Under the pieces are notes generated by a model that did not search any database, was not told the origin of the DNA, and saw only the letters and a list, made by a program, of their open reading frames with translations. From Andrena cerasifolii (taxonomy: Eukaryota > Arthropoda > Insecta > Hymenoptera > Andrenidae), in NCBI RefSeq assembly GCF_050908995.1, contig NC_135126.1, positions 3,224,001-3,288,000 on the forward strand: a DNA stretch of 64,000 nucleotides, read 5' to 3'. The position numbers and the translations under genes are program-made. How positions within the stretch are numbered: position 1 is the first letter of the stretch; each line of letters starts with the position of its first letter. Of the stretch, positions 1-10,403 are shown piece by piece.

Positions 1-124
1 CGAGACATCACCCACCGGCGGTGATGTCGAACCGCTGACCACCGGGTGCCCGCCGGTCGTAAACGCGGTCGCTCCGACATCGCCGCTCATAAATCGCTCG
101 CAACGTGGTCGTTGCTGTCGCTCC

Positions 125-146
125 TGTTGTTGTTGTTGTTGTTGTT
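125..146. repeat. (TTG)n microsatellite
   Basis: About seven uninterrupted TTG units, preceded by imperfect related triplets from about 108. It is an ordinary trinucleotide microsatellite. Confidence 0.9.
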
Positions 147-585
147 CGCATGTTGCCGTCGCCCGAAACCGCGGAACGCATAGTGTTTATGTTTGCCGGG
201 CGCGTGAATATGCGTGCCGCGGCGCTCTCCTCGAACCGGTGGCGCCTTCTTTCACCGCGTTCACCCCCCCAGACTCGATGAAACGAAAGGAGGGAGGCGA
301 CGGGGGAAAGTTAGATGAATGGGAAGGAGGGGCAGCGGGGGCGATAGGGGGAGAGGGTCGAGGGGAAAGAGAAATGACTTAACACCTTTGAATTTGCCGC
401 CAAGCATAGAATTCGTTCCTTGGAACCTCGGTAACCAACGAACGGGGGATGATCGCATTGAAACCGGATCACGTGGGGAGGGTTGGAAATTAGTGGCTCG
501 CAAGGGTAAACGCCATCGCGTCTCGCGACGGTCAGATTCTTTCGCTCGGTGCGCGTTGTTCCCGTTCGCCACGTGACTCGCGATT

Positions 586-601
586 AAAAAAAAAAAAAAA
601 A
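586..601. repeat. A16 homopolymer
   Basis: Sixteen consecutive A. There is no retroposon body or target duplication around it, so I read it as a simple homopolymer rather than a poly(A) tail. Confidence 0.85.
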
Positions 602-1182
602 CAGGGGTGCTTGATCGTCGGTCACCGGCTTCGGATATTTCGTTTTCTATGGCCGTGATTTTATATAGATCGTTTAATCGTAAATAGACCGGGGTGGAAC
701 GACCATGCGTTGGAATTGTTTCAAGGGAGGGTGACAAGCGTTTAGCGATTCCGATGGAAAGTTGGGCGAGTTAGTTGGTAGCACCGCTCGATCCGTTTTC
801 CCGCGATCGATCCCCCGGCTACGTATGGTCAATGGTTCGTCCTATAAATTCCGTTGAACCTATCAACCGGGTATAGTGCGGTAGCCTACTTTAGTTCTTC
901 GTATCGCGAAGACCTAAAGCGGGAAGAGGAGACGCAGCGCGAGGGGCGGGTTGGGAGGGAGGGTGGACAGGAGAAGGAGGAATGCGTGGGCGAGGGGAAT
1001 AGGTTATATCGTGCCGCGGAAAATCGATGTTCAAATGCGCCACCACGTGATTACGTCCACTACGCGAGAACGTTATCTTCCTGGATATACTGTTCGGCGT
1101 GATAATCTTTGCTTCCCGCTACTGCCTGCGCATTACGCTGCTCGCGTTTAGGTGTACCTTTAAAATATAATTAAAACGCGAT

Positions 1183-1195
1183 GGGGGGGGGGGGG
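1183..1195. repeat. G13 homopolymer
   Basis: Thirteen consecutive G on the + strand. A single G run is a likely assembly or sequencing-length uncertainty. Confidence 0.85.
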
Positions 1196-2510
1196 AAGGC
1201 CTCTCTACTGACCCGCGAAATACTTTCCTCGTTCACTCGCGTCGATTAATGACTAAACCGGTGCCACGTTAATAATAACGCAGCGTGGACTGACATACGT
1301 GTGACGCGCTTGATTACAGGGACCGCGACATGATTACCATCCTTAATTTATACGCCGCTTGACGAACGACTCGTTTTTTAGTGTAAAAGCAATGTTTGCA
1401 TAAGATGCACGCACCAGGAGCTGCTATTACAAGTAGCAACTCCAACGAGTATATGTTCATTGTTCCATGGCAGTCTTTATGATCCCCGGCAGAAATGTTT
1501 CAAGGAGTGGTTGCGATTAGGATAATCATTGTTATTAGGTCTAGTAATACACGTCGCTGTAGTGAAATTTATAACCAGGGCTCACGGTGGTAATCATCGG
1601 GTAACTTGGAACGCGCGAAAGCACTTCGCGCGTGTAAATTCACGGCGATTGTTCACACGCTTTTATTTTAAATAACGACGTCGCCGACTCGGAATAGGTT
1701 GATCGCGGATTCTTCAGTGAAGCGCGACGCGCGTAAACGACGCTCCTGTTCGAAACGTATTTATATTACGACCGCCGGTTGTCTACGCTGCCGCGAACAC
1801 GCGGAAGTTAAGCCGGTGTACGAAAGCTTTTATGACACCAATGACGATGGCGTCTCTCGTAAACTGGTTAATAAGTACGATCCGGTACAGTGAAGCAGCA
1901 AAGACCGCGCGACGTAAACCGCGGCTTGATTCATGGCCCGGGTAGAAGGACGGGACATTTCATTCCCCTGAACTGGTGGGGGGAGGTTCATTTTTATTAA
2001 ACTCTCAGGAATCTCGTGAAACGGGAACACAGACGGAAAACGGTTCGCCCCGACAGTCGCGTGGATTAAAGCGAATGGACAATGCGGATATCCGTGATTT
2101 CGACGATGCAAATTTTTCAATAGGGCACGATCGACAGATCCATCGATATATTGAGCGGTGAAGGCGCCACGGTTCGGGGGTTGAAACCGGGGCGGGTGCG
2201 GGGAGGGATGCTGTGTTTATTGTGTTGCGCGCGTGGTTCGTTTGGCTTCTTTTCCGCGCGTACGCGGCGATCGGCAATCGAACGGGCGTGTAAAGATGAG
2301 TTTCTCGTAGAAAGGCAAAAGGGGAGGAAAAGGAAATTATTCCAAAGTTGTTCAGTTGTTGGTTGATGTGTGGTGACACCTGCCGTCGACAAACGGAGAC
2401 TGCGCAGGGGGTCACGAAACCGGAAGTTACCCTCTGCTGGCAGTCTCCCCCGTCTTCCTTCATCATCTTCTGCCGACGACCGCGGCCTGATGCTGATGCT
2501 GATGGATTCA

Positions 2511-2526
2511 TCTTTCTTTTTTCTAG
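2511..2526 (+). promoter_or_regulatory. 3' splice site (acceptor) of the Rbp6 exon
   Basis: A T-rich polypyrimidine run leads directly into TTCTAG, ending at 2526. The acceptor sets the reading frame so that the first exon base is the third base of a Gly codon. That matches the G before KMFIGG in Rbp6/MSI2 family proteins. Confidence 0.85.
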
Positions 2527-2567
2527 GAAAATGTTCATCGGTGGTCTATCTTGGCAGACCAGTCCAG
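2527..2567 (+). CDS. Rbp6/Musashi-type RNA-binding protein, 41-nt internal exon (start of RRM1)
   Basis: This short internal exon reads (G)KMFIGGLSWQTSP and ends on the first base of the next codon, which is expected to be Glu or Asp. KMFIGGLSW is the RNP2 strand of the first RNA-recognition motif of Musashi-group proteins, which bind short UAG-containing motifs in mRNA and control translation, typically in neural and germline cells (family knowledge). KMFIGG fits insect Rbp6 and vertebrate MSI2; insect Musashi has KLFVGG. The exon is bounded by a good polypyrimidine acceptor (TTCTAG) and a strong donor (CCAG/GTATGTG), entering in phase 2 and leaving in phase 1. The frame stays open upstream through the acceptor to about 2348, so intron retention would not stop translation at once, but those residues do not resemble the family. 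The remaining RRM1 (RNP1 RGFGFVTF), RRM2 and C-terminus were not found, so the exon is one small part of a much larger gene. Confidence 0.87.
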
Positions 2568-2574
2568 GTATGTG
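2568..2574 (+). promoter_or_regulatory. 5' splice site (donor) after the Rbp6 exon
   Basis: GTATGTG follows CCAG at the exon end, close to the U1 consensus. An in-frame stop follows soon after if the donor is not used, which supports genuine splicing. Confidence 0.85.
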
Positions 2575-2596
2575 ATAAAGTGATAACGTTTCCTTT

Positions 2597-2614
2597 AAAA
2601 AAAAAAAAAAAAAA
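2597..2614. repeat. A18 homopolymer
   Basis: Eighteen consecutive A just 30 bases past the splice donor. No other retroposon feature is present. Confidence 0.85.
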
Positions 2615-3467
2615 CTACCCCTTGATCGTGGCTGACAGTCGTCGCGCCGTTTGAATTCGCGCGCGCCACGATGTTCGATTGCGAATAACGAGCGCTACTC
2701 GCATTCACGTGTCAACACACATCGGCTCTGCCTTGTCGCGCTGAGCTATTTGTGCTATGAATTCACTTAAACAATAAGCGAATCGACGCGATATTCATTA
2801 GTAACGTTGCATTCGTACTGTTCGTACGTGTGCACATGTGAGTTGTAGTTTGGACGACAATCTGTCGTTCAAATGGTAATAAATCGTACTATTCGTCGAT
2901 ACCGATTTAGGTTATTATACGCTGAATTTGATTAAAAAGAGATTAACAGATATCCTAGTCAATAGCTCCTTCTTATCGATTTTATATCAACAAAGGTGAA
3001 GCTCTGAATCACTCGACTGTCTTTAACGCCGTTTGAATTTGCGCGCGCTGAGAGGTTAGATGTGGGATCGCGAGCGTGCCCTATTGTCCACACGCCATCG
3101 TGCGTCAGTTCGGTGCATACGTCCGGTTCAACGACGCTCTGCTTGCGTCCTTTAAATTCATTTACAAAGAAAGTACAGTAACGTGTTAGTTAGCAGTGCT
3201 TTTGCAGCTACTTGTGTGTCGAGACGAATAGAGCGTGAATCAGGTGTTTTTCCTTCGCGTGGTTAGAATGTGTACAGCAAGGACTGAATTTTGGAGCACG
3301 CCCGGACGATCTATCATTTAAACGGTAATCCACTTCAACTATTGTGAATATATTTTCGAACCATCATATTTCAAACATGCTTAGATAGAAATAGACCTGC
3401 ATGATATTCAAGAGCCTCTTTCCATCACTTTCTACACCGATACAGAAAGATGCTCCAATACTCCAGT

Positions 3468-3676
3468 CAGTGGTTCCCAACCGGTGGGTCCCGACAATGG
3501 TTCTTTGTATTTTTTTTAAATTATTAAGTTAGAATTGTATTCAGAAATATCTATTTTTAACGTGTGTTGTTTACTTAATTAAATTTGTCTTATCTTATCT
3601 GAGGGAAGGGGGGGGGGGCAGGTTATTTGAATATTATAAAAGCGGATCGCGACTTAAAAAATGTTGGGAAATACTG
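3468..3676. mobile_element. hAT-type MITE
   Basis: A 209-bp element starts CAGTGGTTCCCAACC and ends, read from the other strand, CAGTATTTCCCAACA. The CAGTG...CCCAAC terminal inverted repeat is typical of hAT-superfamily ends. The flanks share CTCCAG (3461-3466 and 3677-3682), consistent with a decayed 8-bp target duplication. It has no coding capacity. The inside holds a G10 run and a T-rich tract. Confidence 0.65.
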
Positions 3677-4193
3677 CTCCAGACCTTTGAACGTCTGTAC
3701 TACATTGGTAGGTTAGGTTCAGTAGCTATGGCATACTTCAATTCTAATACGCAGCACTTAACACGAACTAGCAAAATACAACCCGCGCTTCGCTTCGAGC
3801 CTAAGAGATTTTATGGACTCCATGAAAACACATTTCACCCCCTTTCACTACCCCCTTAGGAGCTGATTAGGGAAATATCCTGAAATTGTTTCTTAGGCAT
3901 TTATGTCTTAGACCATATGAAGCCACGAGTCATAGTGAAGCAAAAGTAACGGACAAAAGTGACGTCACTTGTGGGCAAAAGATAATTCAAAATGGTGGAT
4001 AGTACCTCATACCATATATACAGGTGAGGTTATATCTTTTTCTGTGAATAATTTTTGAATAATTATTAATAAAGGTGGAAACATGTTGTATAAAGAATTG
4101 CAAAGACAATGATTGAATTCAGGACTTCTTCTTTTGTATGTATAGATAAATATTACATCGAGTCATTGTATTTTCAATCTACGTTGAAGGAAA

Positions 4194-4891
4194 TTAAGGG
4201 GACCTTCTGGTCTAGAGCCCAACAAAATAGGTGATCTTTAGCAATTAATTAAAGGAAAACTACTATACATAATTTAATGGGACTTTTTGCATTGTATCAA
4301 GGATGTCTTAAGTTATAGAAATATATTTTTTGTTTTATAATTAATCATTGCAGAAGGCACTGGGGAGTCGTTAAAGTCAAGGAGTCAAAAAATTGATCCA
4401 AATCGGTGGGACCTGTATCTCCAAAAGTTATTATCCGATTCGACTGAAACTTTTTTATTTGGAAGAATATACTTCTGGCTAGGGGAGAAACCAGAAAAAA
4501 TTACAAACTGACATTTTTTTAAAAAATAACGACACTTGACGTTTGAAATCACTTTTCCCTATATTTTTCATCTTTCAATGCCTTTAAAATTGACAAATTT
4601 TCAATTTTTGTAATTTTTCCTGGTATCTCTCCTAGCCAGATGTATATTCTTCAAAATAAAAAAAGTTTCAGTGGAATCGGATAATAACTTTTAGAGATAC
4701 AGGTCCCACCGTTTTGAGAACTCTGTTTCGAGAAAAACGCGTTTAAAGTTTTACGTGGGCGCCGTGTGGCCGGTTGTTGCCCATGCATTTGCCGCTACTC
4801 AAATGCCTATAACTTCGGGAATTTTACGAATTTCAACAAATCGAAAAATGAAATAAAAAAAATCGACTTTTAGACCGGAAGGTCCCCTTAA
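4194..4891. mobile_element. TTAA-flanked fold-back MITE, family A copy 1
   Basis: A 698-bp element is bounded by TTAA on both sides. The left end is GGGGACCTTCTGGTCTAGA and the right end, inverted, is GGGGACCTTCCGGTCTAAAA. Inside, about 105 bp at 4404-4507 returns inverted at 4606-4712, so a single strand could fold into a long hairpin. TTAA target duplications with G/C-run ends point to piggyBac-like transposition (established for that superfamily); the assignment is an inference because no transposase is present. A diverged second copy lies at 43261-43961. Confidence 0.75.
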
Positions 4892-6861
4892 GGTAGTTGC
4901 TAACCAACTATGTTAGTCAAATTAGAGTTGAGTAATAAATGATAAATATAAAGTAGTATGTTACTATAAAAATAATAATAATAACTTTTAACATCATGTA
5001 TATATATTTTAAAAAATTCAATGTTAATATAAATAATTGCAATACGAAAACAGAATATTAAATTGGTTAACGTAGTGAATTGGAGCAGCAGATCCGACAA
5101 CGTCGCATACATTTGGAGCGTATTTTATAACCAAAATATCAGAAAAAATGTTCATATGAATTTGAATCGTCGTTCGCTATTTAAATGTCTAAATATATCG
5201 ATTGCGCGACGGTGCCACGTTGACTGTTCTACTGTAGTTTCTAAAAAACTTGCACGTAAACCAATTTTTTATGGGCATTTACGAAGAAACGATGTGGTCA
5301 GTTTTGCAGAAATTAATAAATTCATTTCCCGACATTTCGATGTACTTTTGTGCCAATTTTGCTACACTTCTTGAATACAGTTTTCCTGTTTCGGAAAAAA
5401 AACTGAAACTATAACCCTGTACTTTTTGACTCTGCCATATGCCACTGTGGTAAAATGCATCATCTTTAATTAACGATTTCTCGATAACTATGTGATAAAT
5501 CGATTTTAAACTTTGTACAAGGGTTTATTGTATTCCAAATTAGTTTTGAACGAAAATTGAAAGTATTCTTGAATTTAGTAGATTATCCAGGAACTGCTTT
5601 AACATGAAATGGAGCAGCGCCTTTTCATCGATGTTCGTACCGATGAAGGGAGAGCGCCTTATACGCTCCTCGCTCTCTTATACCGTTTGAATTTGCGCGC
5701 GGTGACACGTTAAATTCGGAATCACTGTCATTCAATTGTTTAAACGCCGTTGTATCCTCATGCTTGCCGCGTCGAGCGAATTTACGTTCGCGCAGGTACT
5801 GTTTATTCAGAAGGAGCGAAAAGTGACGAGTTGTTTGACAGTGTCTTTGCGTCCAGTTTTAGATCAGCAATCAGAAACACAAGATTCTTAGGCGGTCGTC
5901 TTTCCTTTGTTTCATTTGCATGCTTTCGCGTCGAGTATCGGAGTATACAGGCGCGATCTTCTATTGGAATGGTAACGCACTGCAATTTTCATGAATATTA
6001 CGTCAAAGAGTAATATTTTGAATCTACGTAATTACGATTTTCAATTGAGCGAGCTGATGTTGAACAGCAGCTTTTCATCGATTTTTGCGTTGATTGAAAG
6101 TGCCTTTTATATTGGTCGAATGCGTGTACACTGGAAGTTTATGGTTTGTACTTTGGAGCGTGATTTATTATTTAAATCGCGTATTTCCGCGTATAGTTAA
6201 AGGGAAATTAATTGAAACGATGTTTCAGTAGCTTGTTTTATATCGACGAGGAAAGATGCTCACAATCAGGCTTCTTTTGTATTATTTGAATTCGTGTATG
6301 TCGAGAGTATCGAATTACAAATTTGGAGCGCAATATATTGCTCAAATAATAATCTAGGTCAAATGATTCTGTTACCGCTGAAAGTCGAATGTAATTACTT
6401 ACGAGTAAGAATATTTTATTGATACACGAAGATTTATGTTACGTTGTAGAGCAGCAGTTAATGCTGAACCTCGCTTACTCGTCATTTTAATTATAATTTT
6501 AATTGTAATGGTGCAATAAAGTCATTTAACAATATTTGCACGAGATATGGGTCATCAAGATGTTGGCCATTTCAGCTTTTTAATTAAGTCAATATTTAAG
6601 CGTAACGTGAATTCATGAAAATGCACATCTATTTGTGCTTTAATGTTAATATAAAACCAAAGCCATCGGTTGCTAAATGCAGCGCGTTTGCTAATGAGAA
6701 TATTTACCTTATATACATATTTACAAATGCCACGTTAAATTATTGCGTTTTCAGCTTATTCAAAAAGAACTGAGTCGATGTGTTATTCAATAGCCCCTCT
6801 GCATTGATTTTTACGTCGGCCTTCTGTAATAGAGACATGTGTCGTCCATTTGAGATATCAG

Positions 6862-6900
6862 GGTAAAAAATTCTTCTCGTCTGTCGCTCAATTTTTTACC
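6862..6900. repeat. small perfect hairpin
   Basis: GGTAAAAAATT (6862-6872) is repeated inverted as AATTTTTTACC (6890-6900) with a 17-nt loop. The stem is AT-rich and unlikely to be a microRNA precursor. Confidence 0.5.
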
Positions 6901-9900
6901 ACTTAAGTATCGCGATAGGAGCAATCGATTTTCACTATAAACCGCTATGAAAATGCAATTTCCTTTACTGGAAACTTACACAGAATTCATTTACCCCTTC
7001 TTCTTTTTCCTAAATATCCAACTTATATATTATTAGGCTTTTCGATGCACATTATCAAGTCATTTATCTAGTCATTTAAGAGGCGTCTAAAACTGGCGAT
7101 CCTTATCGCGCGTCCCCTCAAGTAATCGATCTTCCCGTACTACATTACAGAACAATACCTCGTGTTTACTAAAAAAATATTGAAACAAGGCAGTCTGTTA
7201 ACGAGAAAAGGTATCGCCACGAAGGAACGAAAGAGCGTGCGTGGTCGGCCAGGTGCGAATTCGAGGCGTTCCTTTCGACGGCCGCTCGCGTGTTCGGGTG
7301 TTCGGGTTAGCAGTCCTTTTATCTTCGTTAAAGAGACTCGTGCCGGCCGAGAGAGAGAAAAAAAAGAAGGAAATCGCACGACGAGAGGCTGGAACGCGGA
7401 ACGATAATCGAGCCGCGGCCAAATGGCCATAAGACGTGTCACGTGCTTCGTCTTTCGAGTCAGCGGCTCGTCGGATGGAAAAATGGGCCTGCATAAAGCG
7501 TGCTCGCATGTGTCGCGATAAGATTAACGAGAATAATTGATAGGCTGGGGCTTTGCAGCGCGTACGCCATGATTTTCAGGAAAACGCGACACGCTCTCGC
7601 GTGTTTAACGGTTCGACCATTCCTCGTCTAGCCGCTGGAAAAATCGTGGTCGATCTTGTTTAAGTGTCAGATAAACGGGGGTTCGTTTTACATCAGCCAC
7701 AGAGGAAACGGGTTAACTGTCTAGTCATTATTATTTAACAAACCGAATCTTTGCCGATTAAAAGGGGCACGAGATTCTTTGGAAGGGTAATTTCGTAATC
7801 TCGCGAGCGTAAGGGTGGATTTTTCCGCTCGCCGTCAGATAAGTCTGTGAAATAATTAGCGATGCATCGTTGCAACGATCAACGTGTCCTCCAGTCAGTT
7901 CCAATTAAAGGATCGTTCCGCTGAATTATTTAATTACACGGAAGAATGTCCCCTCTCGCGTCGTCACGTGCGGAATTCATAGGACGGAAAAATTCGCGTT
8001 AATTTACGTGACATTTAATTAACTCTTCAAACGGCGTCAAGAGAAATCCCCCTTGTTTTTTGATTGCTCCGTTTTACAAGCACTGGTGTTTGTTTCCCCC
8101 GTGACGAACCCGCGGATGCCGAAGCTGCCAGATTTTCCGTGGAGCGGTTGTTAATTTCGCAGCGCCCGGTGTTCTCCGCGGAGCAGAAAACCTCGCCGTT
8201 TAACGGGGGAAAGGAGCGTTTAGATCACCACCGGCGATCGAACGAAGACATATTTGTCTCCCGCTCAATTAAAATAATCGCGGCTCGGCATGGTGTGCAG
8301 CAGCATTGCGAAATTGCGGTTACTCGGAGCGATGCAGCTACTTCCGCGACGTTTTCTAGACGGGAGCGCGTGCGTTACGTGTATTTTCGCGATATCTAAT
8401 CGGGAAGAGCGCGTGACAGGTTCTCCGCGATACCTAGCGCAGACAAACGGATCCAAATTCCTCCTATTGTGCTCCGTTTCGCAGGTGCGCGATCCCCAGA
8501 GGTATCGCGTACTAAATCGTCGTCGCGGTTCACATACTATCGCGAAAATTTCTGGTTAGTCGTTCACCGTCATGGTGGCCCGATAAGAAACGTTCGACCG
8601 AAGTATGACGTTCCGTAAAAATTGAAAAACGAGCGACGCGAACGAATCGGAATTTAATGTCCGAGATACTGAATCGTCGAACAGCGCACGACGAATATTT
8701 CACAAAATTCACAAAATTGCAATTACACAGCCCTGCAAATATTTCAGAATGCCTCCTAGAGTCCCATCTCCATAAGAAAAAAAGATGGACGTCTGACCTA
8801 CATCTGAAAGTTCCTTAAATATTCCATAATCCCGACGCACAATGCGCGCTGGCGGCCGAGTTGTTCGGGAGAGTGCTGATATTTCGGGAACGAGCTCGAG
8901 GCTTTTTCTCAATTACGTACGTCGCTGGAGTAGTTTTCGTGCCTCTCCATCGGCTTGCACAGGGCAGCGTCTCCTGGAAAAAGAATAAGAGGAACGAAGG
9001 CGGAGTAGGCTCATTAGCGTTATTTGCCGTCGTTACGTAAGCCGTGTGACTTCATATCGCTCGGCTCCTCTTCGTCGCTCGTTGCTTCTCGCTCTGTCAG
9101 TCTTCCCTGCGAGCCGATTGCACGCGAACGAACGGAAAAACTCGTCGGGAGGGCCACCGTCCTTTCCATTTTTTCGCCCCGGGTCCACCGTCTCGTTAAA
9201 GGTCGGCGATCGAATTCGCGGAGGTCCCCGCGAGGGGGTAGCGAGTGGTAGCGAGTGGCGGCGTTCCTCAGGGGTGGGAGAAAAATTTGGAGTATCAAGG
9301 ACGGTCACCCGCGGCGTATTATCAATGAACGATAGCCGATCGATGCAGCTCGCGTTCCATTTCCACCTGTTAGGCTTCCTTTCATCGGCGACGCAGCGAG
9401 AAAGCGTGTCTGAAGTAGAAAAAGCGGAGCAGTCGTCCGGCCGTTGCACGCCGGCAACCGTCGTAAACCGTGTTTTGCAGTACTGTTCCGCAAAAGTTCA
9501 TAGGTACAAAGATGCAGTGTGTGGCGCACAGTAACCGTGGGAAAACGGCAACGAACGCCAGAGGGATACGCTGGGCTCTATCGTTTATCGCGGATCATGA
9601 ACACGGAACGAGTTACTTTTACAGCGGTGTATCGAAATAATTGTATTCGCGGAAGCGGACGCACTTTAATCAGGCTGATTAATTCTTCGCTGTTCTCCGG
9701 CTAACTAGGCTTTCGAAACCTGTTCACATCTTATCACGATAGGCCAGCTAGTTGAGCATTTATTATAAGAAACAGTGGCTGCATACACTGTCGTGCAAAA
9801 GTTTGGCTGACGAGCGGATTATAATGCTTGCAAAACTTGGTATCGTCGGGTAACACAAGCGATACGAAGTTCGTCATTTCGTCGCACTCGTTTCTTTGAT

Positions 9901-10380
9901 TACTCTTCAGAATTTATCACCTCCTTGGATCACATCTTATAATTACCATGCATTCTTCCCCGGGTCTCGTAAGAACTCTCTCCAGTCTCGCCTTGGTGTT
10001 CAGTAGTGTGTTCTGCGGTAATCCTGTGTCTTGGGTTAAGAAAGTTTCTCTCCGATATAGATATCCGTGGAGAATCATCAAGTTTTTGCGAAGCTGCCAG
10101 TAGGCGACCGTGCTGTAAAGGAATCTTTATACGAACCTCTTCGGAACCATTATAGTTTCTGCATCTATTTCTCCCGCACAGTCAGTACTTTTGCGCAGCA
10201 CTGTATTCAATTAAAAGAAGCACGGACCGGGCATCGATTTAAAGCGCAATTAGCTGCATCTCGTGCGGAAACCAATGTCTACATGCGTTACATAAATAAT
10301 GCAGCGTTGAGTAAAGTATCAGTATGTATCTGATGCGCTTGTGTTCCTTCTCCCCGCTTTTCCCACTGAAAAACGTCCCC
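6901..10380. other. intronic DNA with no recognised feature
   Basis: CpG-rich unique sequence. I see no exon, mobile-element ends or tandem repeats here. Short open frames on both strands overlap each other and show no family motif. Confidence 0.5.
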
Positions 10381-10403
10381 GAGAGAGAGAGAGAGAGAGA
10401 GAG
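10381..10403. repeat. (GA)n microsatellite
   Basis: Eleven GA units in a row, uninterrupted. Confidence 0.9.

Larger units (their letters stand above)
1..2526 (+). other. upstream intron or 5' flank of the Rbp6-type gene
   Basis: GC- and CpG-rich DNA upstream of the recognised exon. I see no exon with family similarity here. The preceding Rbp6 exon would have to end in the first two bases of a Gly codon followed by GT, and I could not place such an end convincingly. The stretch contains a (TTG)n tract, two long A runs nearby and a 13-base G run. The open frames present run through low-complexity, CpG-rich sequence and look like chance. This part could include 5' UTR or promoter of an alternative transcript, but nothing shows it directly. 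Confidence 0.5.
2640..6850 (+). repeat. degenerate family of recurring motifs
   Basis: Several short modules recur in direct orientation in this 4.2-kb stretch. One is GTTTGAATTTGCGCGCG followed by a CACGTTAAATT-like piece (2649, 3028, 5685; weaker at 5200, 6290 and 6723). Another is TTTGGAGCG followed by an AT-rich, TTTAAA-containing stretch (2849, 3291, 5112, 6154, 6319). A third is a TTNTCATCGATTTT-type module (2966, 5624, 6072, 6796). Order and spacing are only loosely kept, which suggests an old diverged repeat rather than a fresh tandem array. Two transposon insertions interrupt it (3468-3676, 4194-4891). I do not recognise the family and can assign it no function. Confidence 0.4.

Noticed and set aside
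586..601. A-run as the tail of a retroposed sequence
   Set aside because: No upstream body similar to a gene or SINE and no flanking target duplication.
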